In this document: in pieces, positions 24,996 through 33,535 of the stretch
Layout of the letters: each line of letters starts with the position of its first letter
How positions within the stretch are numbered: position 1 is the first letter of the stretch
DNA from: an uncultured Bacteroidales bacterium
GTDB taxonomy: Bacteria > Bacteroidota > Bacteroidia > Bacteroidales > WCHB1-69
Assembly: GCA_937949745.1 (NCBI GenBank)
Contig: CALECM010000112.1
Location: 1-50,535 of the forward strand
Direction of reading: 5' to 3'
DNA: 50,535 nucleotides
The notes under the pieces: model-generated
Database searches by the model: none
Told to the model about the DNA's origin: nothing
Seen by the model: only the letters and a program-made list of their open reading frames with translations
Translations under genes and position numbers: made by a program

Positions 24996-27125
24996 CTATT
25001 CTTCTTCTTTGTTTTCTTCTTCGTATTTCTTAATGATCTCACTCTGAACATCAGCAGGTACCTGTTGATATTCCGCGAATTTCATACCATAAGATGCTCT
25101 ACCGCTGGTAATCGAACTCAGGGTAGTTGAATACTTATTCATTTCAGCCAACGGCACCTTGGCACGGATAGTCTGGAATTCACCTTCACTGTCCATTCCC
25201 ATAACAACGCCTCTCCTACCTTGAAGGTCGGTCATGACATCACCCATTCTGTCGGAAGGCACGAAAACTTCCACATCATAAATCGGTTCCAATATCTTGG
25301 CTCCTGCATTTTTAAAAGCTTCGCGGAATGCCTGGCGTCCGGCAAGTTTAAATGAAAGTTCATTGGAATCCACCGGGTGCATTTTCCCGTCATATACACT
25401 AACCACGATATCCCTCGCATAGGAACCTGTCAGCGGACCTTCTTCCATTTTCTCCATAATCCCTTTGAGGATAGCCGGCATAAAACGGGCGTCGATCGCA
25501 CCACCCACAATACAGTTGTTGTAGACAAGTTTTCCGCCCCAGGGAAGGTCATGGGATTCCGTTCCACGGATCGGATATTTGGTCTGGTTCGGCATACCTT
25601 CGTAATAAGGTTCGATCATCATATGTACTTCTCCGAATTGTCCCGCACCACCGGATTGTTTTTTATGACGGTACATCGCTTCGGAAGGTTTGGTGATCGT
25701 TTCACGATATGGTATTTTGGTCGGATAATATTCAATATCGACCTTATTGATTTTTTCGATGATCCATTTCATCAGGTTCATTTGCTGTTCGCCCTGTCCA
25801 GATAAAATGATCTGTTTAAGTTCTTTGGAATATTCTACGAGGAAAGTTTTGTCGGTTTTAGCCAGTTCATTTAAAACGGCACCGAGTTTCTCATCATCCG
25901 AATTATTTTTCGCCCTTACAGCCGTACGGAATTTAGGTTCCGGATAAACAGTCGGTTCAATAATATCATCACCGGTTTTCACTAATGTATTGGAAGTGTG
26001 GGTACCTTTTAATTTGATGGTGGCAATAATATCTCCGGCCACGGCTTTTTCTACTTTTTCCCGGTTTTTCCCGGCTATACAGAGCAATTGCGACAGTCTT
26101 TCCTTGGTATTGGTATTGGGATTGAACATATCCATTGCTTCGGTAATTTCACCGGCATAGATCTTCATAAAAGAAACTTCTCCGAGATGCTGCTCGATGG
26201 CGGTTTTAAAAATATAAGCCGCAGCGGGATCAGCCACATTACAATTCAGCACTTTTCCGGATAACGTTTTAACGCCTTCCACTTCGTCGGGAGCCGGACA
26301 GGCGTTTTTAATGATTTCCATCATCCTGGTAACGCCCTGGTCACTTTTTGAAGCGACACAAACTACCGGGAAAGTACCGCGGTTGGCAATACCGAGTTTT
26401 AATCCGCGTACTACTTCTTCTTCGCTAAGCGTACCTTCTTCAAAGAATTTGTCCATGAGCGCTTCATCGTTTTCAGCTGCCGCTTCGATCATGGCATTCA
26501 GCATTTCTTCCGCTTTACTTTTTTCACTTTCCGGAATATCTTCCACAATTGTTTTTCCTCCGCCAACGGGGAATTTCAAAAGTTTCATCTGGAGCAGATC
26601 GATCACTGAGTCAAAGCCTGTACCTGCATTTACCGGATATTGTAAAGGAAGCACACTACCGCCAAAGTATTGTTTTAACTGACGGATGGTTTCGTCGAAG
26701 TTTGCTTTCTCGTGGTCTAGCTGATTGATCACGAAAACCACCGGACGATTCATGTTTTTAGTCCAGCGCCACTGGATTTCAGCACCCACATCCACGCCAT
26801 TCTGTGCATTGATCACCATTAAAGCCGAATCAGCCACTCTCAAGGCTCCGATAGTCTCTCCTATAAAGTCATCAAATCCCGGACAATCGATCATATTGAT
26901 TTTGATGCCCTCATATTGTGCGTACATAACCGTAGATTGGATTGATTGTTGTCTTTCCAGTTCCAATTCACGATAATCTGAAATAGTGTTTTTATCGTCC
27001 ACGCTTCCCCGCCTGCTGATCACACCTCCATGAAAAGCCATAGCTTCCGCCACAGTGGTTTTCCCTACACGGTTTCCTCCAATGATGGCAATATTTCTAA
27101 TTTCTTTTGTTTGATAGACTTTCAT
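24996..27125 (-). CDS. Elongation factor G paralogue (EF-G2-like), altered GTPase site
   Basis: The 709-residue protein has the five-domain EF-G layout and begins MKVYQTKEIRNIAIIGGNRV. The P-loop GGNRVGKTT (16-24) is intact. The switch II motif is DCPGFDD (80-86) instead of DTPGHVD, so the catalytic histidine is Phe84. Switch I lacks the usual RGIT(I) sequence (QQSIQST instead), and the guanine motif is NQLD (134-137) instead of NKxD. Domain IV/V blocks (GGAGQFGEVHMMIEP, MGDVMTDLQGRRG) are well kept. This resembles the Bacteroides EF-G2 described as an EF-G paralogue lacking GTPase activity and needed in gut colonisation. It probably supports translocation under nutrient limitation while ordinary fusA does routine work. 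It is monocistronic with its own terminator. Confidence 0.88.
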   Translation of the reverse strand: MKVYQTKEIRNIAIIGGNRVGKTTVAEAMAFHGGVISRRGSVDDKNTISDYRELELERQQSIQSTVMYAQYEGIKINMIDCPGFDDFIGETIGALRVADSALMVINAQNGVDVGAEIQWRWTKNMNRPVVFVINQLDHEKANFDETIRQLKQYFGGSVLPLQYPVNAGTGFDSVIDLLQMKLLKFPVGGGKTIVEDIPESEKSKAEEMLNAMIEAAAENDEALMDKFFEEGTLSEEEVVRGLKLGIANRGTFPVVCVASKSDQGVTRMMEIIKNACPAPDEVEGVKTLSGKVLNCNVADPAAAYIFKTAIEQHLGEVSFMKIYAGEITEAMDMFNPNTNTKERLSQLLCIAGKNREKVEKAVAGDIIATIKLKGTHTSNTLVKTGDDIIEPTVYPEPKFRTAVRAKNNSDDEKLGAVLNELAKTDKTFLVEYSKELKQIILSGQGEQQMNLMKWIIEKINKVDIEYYPTKIPYRETITKPSEAMYRHKKQSGGAGQFGEVHMMIEPYYEGMPNQTKYPIRGTESHDLPWGGKLVYNNCIVGGAIDARFMPAILKGIMEKMEEGPLTGSYARDIVVSVYDGKMHPVDSNELSFKLAGRQAFREAFKNAGAKILEPIYDVEVFVPSDRMGDVMTDLQGRRGVVMGMDSEGEFQTIRAKVPLAEMNKYSTTLSSITSGRASYGMKFAEYQQVPADVQSEIIKKYEEENKEEE

Positions 27126-27184
27126 TTCTTATTCTAATTCTTTGATTTATATATTATTATTATCTGATTTTTTATAATTAGGGG

Positions 27185-27192
27185 CAAAAATA
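27185..27192 (-). promoter_or_regulatory. Putative -7 box for the EF-G paralogue
   Basis: On the minus strand it reads TATTTTTG, 59 bases before the ATG at 27125. It lies in the divergent spacer shared with folP. Confidence 0.5.
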
Positions 27193-27293
27193 CAATTTTT
27201 TTCAATGCAAAATAAGGTTGCCGAAGGAAATATCATAAGAAATAATGCTGGCCAATACCCTTTTCCGCACTTCCACTTTTTAGATATTATTTC

Positions 27294-27301
27294 TACATTT
27301 G
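27294..27301 (+). promoter_or_regulatory. Putative -7 box for folP
   Basis: TACATTTG matches TAnnTTTG and ends 18 bases before the ATG at 27320. It overlaps an in-frame TTG at 27299, which is thus part of the promoter and not the start codon. Confidence 0.65.
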
Positions 27302-27319
27302 CACTCTAAAAAACGGACT

Positions 27320-28159
27320 ATGGAACTTAATGTAAACGGCAGGATTTTATCTTTGGAAACCCCTGTTATCATGGGAATCGTAAATTTCACTGAGGATTCG
27401 TTTTATGACGGCGGACGGTACATGGACGAACAAGCTTTCCTGAATCGGGTACAAAAGGTGGTCAGCGAAGGCGCCGATATCCTGGATCTGGGTGCTATTT
27501 CCACACGTCCAGGAGCTCTCGACCTGGACGAAGAAACGGAAAAAACACGTATCAGAGAATGTCTGGGTACCATTCTGCGGCATTTCCCTGATATTCCGGT
27601 TTCTATCGATACCTGGCGAGCTTCCGTAGCCGAAATAGCTATCGGAGAAGGAGCCGCGATGATCAATGACATCTCAGGAGGAACTTTTGACTCGGGCATG
27701 ATTCCGCTGATCGGAAAATTAAAAGTTCCGTATTGCCTGATGCACACCACGGCCAAGCCCGAATCCATGCAACTCAATACCCGCTATGACTCCATCATCA
27801 GTGATATTTTATATTTCCTGGCAAAACAGATCGACGAATTAAAAAACGCGGGAGCCAATGATATCATGATAGATCCCGGTTTTGGTTTCGGAAAAACGTT
27901 AGAGCAAAATTATTTCCTTATGAACAATCTGGAAAGTTTCTCGGTTTTGGATCTGCCTTTATTAGTGGGAATTTCCAGAAAATCAATGATCTATAACCTG
28001 CTGGGTATTAAACCCGATGATGCATTGATTGGAACTACGGTACTAAATACTGTTGCTCTACAGAAGGGAGCCCATATTTTAAGGGTTCACGATGTTAAAG
28101 AAGCGAAAGAAGTGGTCAGGATCGTGGAACAACTGAAAAAACCCTTACTTACTGCCTGA
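27320..28159 (+). CDS. folP: Dihydropteroate synthase
   Basis: The 279-residue enzyme (from ATG 27320) joins p-aminobenzoate to dihydropterin pyrophosphate in folate synthesis and is the sulfonamide target. It shows the signature VIMGIVNFTEDSFYDGGRY near residues 17-35, then ILDLGAISTRPG (TIM-barrel strand with the Ser/Thr-Arg-Pro-Gly loop), MINDISGGTFD, IMIDPGFGFGKTLEQN with the substrate-binding Asp and Lys, and GISRKSMI. All are in order and intact. It precedes queD by 50 bp; both enzymes use pterin chemistry from the same GTP-derived precursor pool. Confidence 0.96.
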   Translation: MELNVNGRILSLETPVIMGIVNFTEDSFYDGGRYMDEQAFLNRVQKVVSEGADILDLGAISTRPGALDLDEETEKTRIRECLGTILRHFPDIPVSIDTWRASVAEIAIGEGAAMINDISGGTFDSGMIPLIGKLKVPYCLMHTTAKPESMQLNTRYDSIISDILYFLAKQIDELKNAGANDIMIDPGFGFGKTLEQNYFLMNNLESFSVLDLPLLVGISRKSMIYNLLGIKPDDALIGTTVLNTVALQKGAHILRVHDVKEAKEVVRIVEQLKKPLLTA

Positions 28160-28209
28160 TGTACTTACGTTAAGACTTTTTATTGTATCGAAATTAAAAC
28201 AAAATAACC

Positions 28210-28659
28210 ATGACCAAGATCAGAATCACCAAGCAGTTTACTTTTGAAATGGCCCATTCCCTAACGGACTATGACGGTTTATGTAAAAACATCCACGGCC
28301 ATTCCTATCATCTGGACGTAACCGTTATAGGTGAACCTATCCGGGATACTACTTCTCCTAAACTAGGTATGATCATTGATTTTGGCGACCTGAAAAATAT
28401 TGTCCACAAAGAAATTATAGGACAACTTGATCATGCCTTATTACTGAACGAAAAGTCTGACCGGGAACTGATTTCTATTTTGAAAAAACATTACGAGAAG
28501 ATCGTTTTATTGCCCTACCAGCCTACCACGGAAAATTTACTGGAAGATATGGCATTAAGAATACGAAAAAAGCTGCCCGTCGAGGTACAGCTTTTTTCAT
28601 TGAGATTGCGTGAAACAGACCGTTCTTTCGCAGAGTGGTTTGCCTCGGATAACGATTAA
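28210..28659 (+). CDS. queD: 6-carboxy-5,6,7,8-tetrahydropterin synthase (QueD/PTPS)
   Basis: The 149-residue enzyme turns dihydroneopterin triphosphate into 6-carboxytetrahydropterin for queuosine. Zinc ligands are His16 (FEMAHSL), His29 and His31 (NIHGHSY); the catalytic Cys25 (GLCKN) is present. FGDLKNIV, LDHALLL and the Glu of RLRETD complete the family pattern. The product feeds QueE, encoded at 19122 in this window. The stop overlaps the stop of the convergent dipeptidase gene by 4 bp. Confidence 0.95.
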   Translation: MTKIRITKQFTFEMAHSLTDYDGLCKNIHGHSYHLDVTVIGEPIRDTTSPKLGMIIDFGDLKNIVHKEIIGQLDHALLLNEKSDRELISILKKHYEKIVLLPYQPTTENLLEDMALRIRKKLPVEVQLFSLRLRETDRSFAEWFASDND

Positions 28660-30425
28660 TTGTAATTTTCCAATTTTAATTTGGTATCGTAATATTTGAT
28701 ATTGGGACCACAATCCTCGATGATCATCTTATACCATTTATCCGGATATCTCGGATGGTCGGGAGAAACCGCATGTTGCACGGCTCCCTTGGTTTTGAGG
28801 AATTTCCCGTTTTCTTCTTTTTTAACGTTTCCGTCATTATACTTCACCAGCAAATAGACAAAAAGATCTTCCCATGCCTGGCAAACCTCACGGGTTTTAT
28901 CATTGGAATATTCATTGATCCGTTGTTGCGCAGCAGCAGGATTGCTTTTGAAAAGGTCGACCATTTCCTGTTGCATCCGACGGATATCATCCACAAAAGA
29001 AGTTTCAAAAGCTTTTTGTTTCTCATTAATATGTTTGATCATATCATTATAACGTGAATAAGCGAAATTGCTCACTTTGGTGAAAGTCCAGAAAGCGGCC
29101 GTAGGTGAATAATCCACCATGGATCCGTTACCTTCCCTGAATTCTTCGGGAATTTCCGTAATACCGCAAAACATAGGTACGTAACAACTGCTGGCGGCAT
29201 CGTCAACGCCGAACCATAAAATACCACCAAATTTGTCAGGTAATCCCGGACGGCATTGCGCCACGAATGAGAATCCTGTCTGTTGGGTAGCTGTAGCACG
29301 TTCGTGAAGATAAGTTTCGCCGTTATATTCCCAGGTCATGGGTCTCCAACGGTAAGGACAGGCATACGGACCCGCACCCAGATCCTGGGTCATATCCATG
29401 GAAGTTCCTTCGTAGTGATCCCTCATCAACTGCATGACATCCTGTACGGATACTTTTTTGGACGGTTTAATCCAGAGAGGCATACGATTCTGAAGATTAT
29501 CACCGCGGGCATAGTCTTCATAAGGTTTCATTAATTCGGGGTTACAGCGGTAGAATCCGGCCCAAACGCGGGCTTCGCAGTAACGGGCAGCCGAAAAATC
29601 CAGCGGCGCGTAAGCATCACAGAAACTGAATTCGGCATCAGCGGCTTTTGCGTTATAATATCCTTTTAATTTAGCGAAAGAGATCACGTCATGTGAATAA
29701 ACGGTCTCGATTTCAGGATTATTGATCTTTGCCATTTCCTTATTGGTAATGGATTTAACGCCGTCCCTTAACGGGAAAGTAGTGATTCTGGCCTGATTGG
29801 CATGACCTGAAATGTAACCGTCGGGAATTCTCCGGGCCACCCAAACCGCACCTTTAGTCCATCCTTTTACTGTTTTACCTTTGGTGTCTTTCATCTCTTC
29901 TCCTTTACCGATAAGTTCGAATATCCAGCACTCTTTGGGATCGATAATCGAAAAAGATTCTCCGGAACTGCAATAGCCATGTTCATTCAACAGTCCATCC
30001 AGTACCATGATCGCTTCACGGGCATTTTTCGCGCGTTGCAATGTCACATATATCAAAGAGCCATAATCCATGATTCCGTTAGGAACAGCCAGTTCTTCCC
30101 GTCCTCCGAAAGTAGTTTCCGAGATCGCCAGCTGGAATTCGTTAATATTCCCCACTACCGAATAAGTCTGGGCAACCTGGGGTATTTGTCCTTTTTTCTC
30201 ACCTGAGTCCCATTCGATAATATCCAGCATAGTTCCCGGAGGATAGGTAGCCGCAGGCCTGTAATAAAGTTCTCCGTATAAGGTATGGGAATCGGCTGCG
30301 TAAGTCACCATATTCGATCCGTCGGTACTGGCACCGTTAGTAATAATAAAGTTAGTACAAGCCGGTAGATTTACATGCGCCATTGCTAACAATGCAATGA
30401 CCATGGTCACACAAAATTTTTTCAT
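28656..30425 (-). CDS. C69 family dipeptidase (exported)
   Basis: The 589-residue protein has a signal peptide (MKKFCVTMVIALLAMAHVN) directly followed by PACTNFIIT. Cys23 is the N-terminal nucleophile that would be exposed on processing, as in C69 peptidases of the Ntn-hydrolase fold. Downstream conserved blocks include SDGSNMVTYAADSHTL-like text with the GAS(T)DGS turn (about 31-37), NEFQLAISETTFGGREEL, and the ESFSIIDPKECWIFEL strand. Such enzymes hydrolyse dipeptides in the periplasm and feed amino acids to the cell. The C-terminal ~150 residues are helical. The gene starts 13 bp after the stop of the upstream universal stress protein, so the two may be co-transcribed. Confidence 0.9.
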   Translation of the reverse strand: MKKFCVTMVIALLAMAHVNLPACTNFIITNGASTDGSNMVTYAADSHTLYGELYYRPAATYPPGTMLDIIEWDSGEKKGQIPQVAQTYSVVGNINEFQLAISETTFGGREELAVPNGIMDYGSLIYVTLQRAKNAREAIMVLDGLLNEHGYCSSGESFSIIDPKECWIFELIGKGEEMKDTKGKTVKGWTKGAVWVARRIPDGYISGHANQARITTFPLRDGVKSITNKEMAKINNPEIETVYSHDVISFAKLKGYYNAKAADAEFSFCDAYAPLDFSAARYCEARVWAGFYRCNPELMKPYEDYARGDNLQNRMPLWIKPSKKVSVQDVMQLMRDHYEGTSMDMTQDLGAGPYACPYRWRPMTWEYNGETYLHERATATQQTGFSFVAQCRPGLPDKFGGILWFGVDDAASSCYVPMFCGITEIPEEFREGNGSMVDYSPTAAFWTFTKVSNFAYSRYNDMIKHINEKQKAFETSFVDDIRRMQQEMVDLFKSNPAAAQQRINEYSNDKTREVCQAWEDLFVYLLVKYNDGNVKKEENGKFLKTKGAVQHAVSPDHPRYPDKWYKMIIEDCGPNIKYYDTKLKLENYN

Positions 30426-30438
30426 AAAGTTTTAGGAT

Positions 30439-31287
30439 TTATTTCGTTACTAAATAATGATTCACATTCGGAATAACCAGTACCGGCATAGGTGAGGTAT
30501 TTAATAATTGTTGCGTGGTGCTTCCCAACCATATATCGGCAATATCCACTTCCCCTTCCCGCATGATAACCATCAGGTTAACCTCATGCTGGCTGCCGTA
30601 TTTAACAACCGCTTTAGCCATATTGCCCTTGTAATTTACTATAGAATCTTCATACCTGATATTGGCTCTGGCGCATAACTTTGCGGCATGTTTCACCTGG
30701 ACGGAAACCACATGTCTTTCCTCCGCGTTATTCTCCAGCACAAAACCCGTAAGTATGATCTTAGCGGCAAAAAGCTTGGCGAGCACCACCGCCGGTTTTA
30801 CCTTTTGTAAAGTTTCGAAGCTCGTGTCGATAGGCACCAGCACCTGGATGATATCCCTTTTGATTTTAATACCTTCCCTTAATACCAATACCGGAACCGT
30901 GCTAGCTCCAACAGTTTTGAAAGCGTTGCTTCCGATAATCCTTTCCTCGAATCCGGAAATACCATGGGTCCCAATCACAATCATGGATTCTTTCAGGTTG
31001 GCTGCATACCTGGTGAGCTCAAGGTAAGGCTTCCCTTCGAGGATAACACTTTGAATATGGGAATTAGGGGCTTCCGCCTTGCTCTCATTCACCAGCTTCT
31101 CCAACTCCTCGTGCGCCAGGTTGATCAGTGAGTCTTTTTTCAACGCTTCCACTCCTTTCATGATACTGGCCGTTTTTACCCATACCAGATGCAACGCTCC
31201 CCCGGTCTTCAAAGCAATAGCCGTAGCATGGCGTAATGAACTGAGGGAATTCTCGGAAAAGTCGATTCCAACTACAATATTTTTCAT
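30439..31287 (-). CDS. Universal stress protein with two UspA domains
   Basis: From the ATG at 31287 the protein is 282 residues. The first UspA domain (about 1-145) begins MKNIVVGIDFSENSLSSLRH and has the ATP-binding pattern G-x2-G-x9-G-S in GTHGISGFEERIIGSNA. The second domain (about 150-282) begins IQVLVPIDTSFETLQK and ends with SPMPVLVIPNVNHY; its nucleotide motif is degenerate (MREGEVDIADIWLGST). Tandem-domain UspA proteins act in general stress and energy limitation. A longer frame from 31533 is rejected because it reads through the promoter at 31329-31336. Confidence 0.9.
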   Translation of the reverse strand: MKNIVVGIDFSENSLSSLRHATAIALKTGGALHLVWVKTASIMKGVEALKKDSLINLAHEELEKLVNESKAEAPNSHIQSVILEGKPYLELTRYAANLKESMIVIGTHGISGFEERIIGSNAFKTVGASTVPVLVLREGIKIKRDIIQVLVPIDTSFETLQKVKPAVVLAKLFAAKIILTGFVLENNAEERHVVSVQVKHAAKLCARANIRYEDSIVNYKGNMAKAVVKYGSQHEVNLMVIMREGEVDIADIWLGSTTQQLLNTSPMPVLVIPNVNHYLVTK

Positions 31288-31328
31288 GATTGTTTGTTTT
31301 AAATTACCGAAAGAACTGAAACTTTTGA

Positions 31329-31336
31329 CAAAGATA
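31329..31336 (-). promoter_or_regulatory. Putative -7 box for the universal stress protein gene
   Basis: On the minus strand it reads TATCTTTG. A GTTGAA element about 20 bases further upstream (31361-31356) could serve as the -33 box. It is 41 bases before the ATG at 31287. Confidence 0.6.
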
Positions 31337-31379
31337 TAAAAAAATTCAACGAATTTCAACCTGTTTATATTATTTATGG

Positions 31380-31387
31380 TAATTTTG
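31380..31387 (+). promoter_or_regulatory. Putative -7 box for the outer-membrane protein-waaA-ilvA-uvrB group
   Basis: TAATTTTG matches TAnnTTTG, 36 bases before the ATG at 31424. It is divergent from the universal stress protein promoter across about 45 bp. Confidence 0.55.
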
Positions 31388-31423
31388 CATAGTGAGTTTA
31401 TATGATCTAAACAAATTGATATA

Positions 31424-32236
31424 ATGCCCATTGATACCTTTTCTTTTAAGCGTTTTCCTGCTATTTTGATTCCCGTTTTGTTATTCTTCTTACCCTTTTC
31501 CGGCAAGTCGCAGATAAACGACAAATCAGCCATCGATTCAGCCGTTAATATGATCTGGACAGGCGCAAATTTTGCATATCATTTCCCGGGAGGGCAAATA
31601 GCCGAAATTTTCAAAGGGAATTTTAATGTCGGGACCGGTTTTACCTACAAGACGGCTTCCAACTGGACATGGAGCGCCAATTTCAATTATCTGTTCGGTT
31701 CCAAAATGAAGCGTAACGACATTGAATTTATGAAATCCCTTTTCGGCGACGTATTTAATTCCCACAACCAGATTATCGATGGTAACGGCCAGAGTGCCAC
31801 CGTTTATTTTGAGGGAAGATACTGGAATATAGGTGCGGGTATCGGTAAAATTATCCCCGTGAACAGATGGAAAAACTCCGGGATATGGATCAACACTAAT
31901 TTCGGATTCTTCCAGCACAAGATCTTTATCAATATATTCCAGAATGATATCCCGCAACTCAGCGATGAATACAAAAAAGGGTACGACCGTCGTTCTTCGG
32001 GCTTTTTCATGTCCCAGTTCATTGGCTATATGTTCATGCAGAAAGTGCGTGTAGCCAGTTTTTACGGCGGAATCGAGATTTACGAGATCTGGACCAAACC
32101 GGATCGCAATTATATTTTCACTGAAGGCCCTACCGAAGGAATGAAAAATAAATTCAGCCTTCTCGTAGGCCTTAAAATTGGTTGGGTGGTTCCCCTGCAT
32201 GAAAAGAAAAAAACGACCAATTTCTATACTTTCTAA
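31424..32236 (+). CDS. Putative outer-membrane beta-barrel protein
   Basis: The 270-residue protein has a signal peptide (FKRFPAILIPVLLFFLPFSGKSQ, about 8-30). It then shows alternating aromatic/polar strands such as FNVGTGFTYKTASNWTWSANFNYLF and WNIGAGIGKIIPVNRW, the pattern of small outer-membrane barrels. It ends with GLKIGWVVPLHEKKKTTNFYTF, whose terminal aromatic residue fits BAM recognition. No named family is recognised. It is 5 bp upstream of waaA, which suggests a role at the cell envelope. Similar proteins sit before waaA in other Bacteroidota, but that was not checked here. Confidence 0.7.
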   Translation: MPIDTFSFKRFPAILIPVLLFFLPFSGKSQINDKSAIDSAVNMIWTGANFAYHFPGGQIAEIFKGNFNVGTGFTYKTASNWTWSANFNYLFGSKMKRNDIEFMKSLFGDVFNSHNQIIDGNGQSATVYFEGRYWNIGAGIGKIIPVNRWKNSGIWINTNFGFFQHKIFINIFQNDIPQLSDEYKKGYDRRSSGFFMSQFIGYMFMQKVRVASFYGGIEIYEIWTKPDRNYIFTEGPTEGMKNKFSLLVGLKIGWVVPLHEKKKTTNFYTF

Positions 32237-32241
32237 TCCCG

Positions 32242-33492
32242 ATGAGGTTTTTTTATACACTATTTGTCCTCTTCTATCACCTCGCTGTCATCCTGGTTTC
32301 CCCCTTCAATGCCAAAGCCAATCTCCGGCGTAGAGGTGTGAAAAAGGTATTCCGTGAACTGGAAGAAAAATGTTCGGAATTAGAACATATCATTTGTTTT
32401 CATTGTGCTTCACTGGGTGAGTTTGAACAGGGTAAGCCCCTAATGGAAAAGATAAAAAGGGAACATCCCGGATACACGATCATGGTCACTTTTTTTTCCC
32501 CTTCCGGATATGAAATCAAGAAAAACGATCCCATCGCAGATATCGTTACTTATCTTCCGGTCGATACGCCCCGGAATAACCGGAAATTTCTGGACATTGT
32601 AAAACCCGAAGCTTTCTTTTTTATCAAATATGAGTTTTGGTTCAACCTGATGGATGGACTGGATAAATATCATATTCCTTTTTTTTATATCTCCGCCATT
32701 TTCAGGCCCGGACAGTATTTCTTTAAAAAATGGGGAAAATGGTTTGCCGCCCATCTCAAAAATGTGACTTATTTTTTTGTTCAGGATATTCAATCAAAAG
32801 CGCTCCTTCAAAATTTAAACATTGAAAATGTGGAAGTTACGGGAGATACCAGATTCGACAGAGTCATGGAGATTGCCATGCAACAATTTCAATTGGATTT
32901 TGTTATTAGCTTTAAAAATAGCGGTAAACTTATTGTAGGAGGCAGTACCTGGAAACCTGATGAAAAGCTACTAAAAGAAGTGATGGATGCGATTCCCGGA
33001 GCATATAAATTGATTTTAGCTCCCCATTTAGTGGATACGAAGCATATCAAAGAAATAAAAAAATTATTCGAAGATTATCCTGTCACCACTTATTCCGAAT
33101 CCAAAAATCAAAATCCTGCTGATTTCCAAATATTGATTATCGATAATATCGGAATGTTGAACAAGATTTATAAATACAGCGATATTTCCTACATCGGAGG
33201 GGCTTTTGAAACCGGTTTGCATAATATACTGGAAGCAACTGTTTACGGAGTACCCGTTTTTTTCGGACCGCATTACCAGAAATTCAATGAAGCCACGGCA
33301 TTGATTAAATCCGGAGGGGCATACTCGGTCAGGAAGAGCCGGGAGATGACCGAAAAATTATATGAATTTGAAAATTCTCCGGAAACTTATGAGGAAGTAT
33401 GCAGGTCATCCAAGGAATATGTACAACAAAATTTAGGTGCCTGTGACAAAATATACCGGAAACTTAAAGAATTAAAAATACCGGATTTCTAA
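32242..33492 (+). CDS. waaA: 3-deoxy-D-manno-octulosonic acid (Kdo) transferase
   Basis: The 416-residue GT30 glycosyltransferase adds Kdo to lipid A precursor at the inner face of the inner membrane. The N-terminal hydrophobic anchor is FFYTLFVLFYHLAVILVSP. CASLGEFEQGKPLMEKI (about 54-70) includes the catalytic base Glu of the GEFE motif. FKYEFWFNL, GDTRFDRV and the late IGGAFETGLHNILEATVYGVPVFFGP match acceptor and CMP-Kdo-binding segments. Its length matches WaaA. It is in a plus-strand group starting with the outer-membrane protein gene. Confidence 0.95.
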   Translation: MRFFYTLFVLFYHLAVILVSPFNAKANLRRRGVKKVFRELEEKCSELEHIICFHCASLGEFEQGKPLMEKIKREHPGYTIMVTFFSPSGYEIKKNDPIADIVTYLPVDTPRNNRKFLDIVKPEAFFFIKYEFWFNLMDGLDKYHIPFFYISAIFRPGQYFFKKWGKWFAAHLKNVTYFFVQDIQSKALLQNLNIENVEVTGDTRFDRVMEIAMQQFQLDFVISFKNSGKLIVGGSTWKPDEKLLKEVMDAIPGAYKLILAPHLVDTKHIKEIKKLFEDYPVTTYSESKNQNPADFQILIIDNIGMLNKIYKYSDISYIGGAFETGLHNILEATVYGVPVFFGPHYQKFNEATALIKSGGAYSVRKSREMTEKLYEFENSPETYEEVCRSSKEYVQQNLGACDKIYRKLKELKIPDF

Positions 33493-33535
33493 AATTCATT
33501 CGTGAAATCCATACTATACCATAAAACCCATCACT

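Noticed and set aside
31288..31533. Longer N-terminus for the universal stress protein
   Set aside because: It would read through two divergent promoter boxes and overlap the start of the outer-membrane protein gene; the UspA fold begins at 31287.
31538..32260. 240-codon frame opposite the outer-membrane protein gene
   Set aside because: It is the antisense shadow of a gene with signal peptide, promoter and neighbour spacing on the plus strand.
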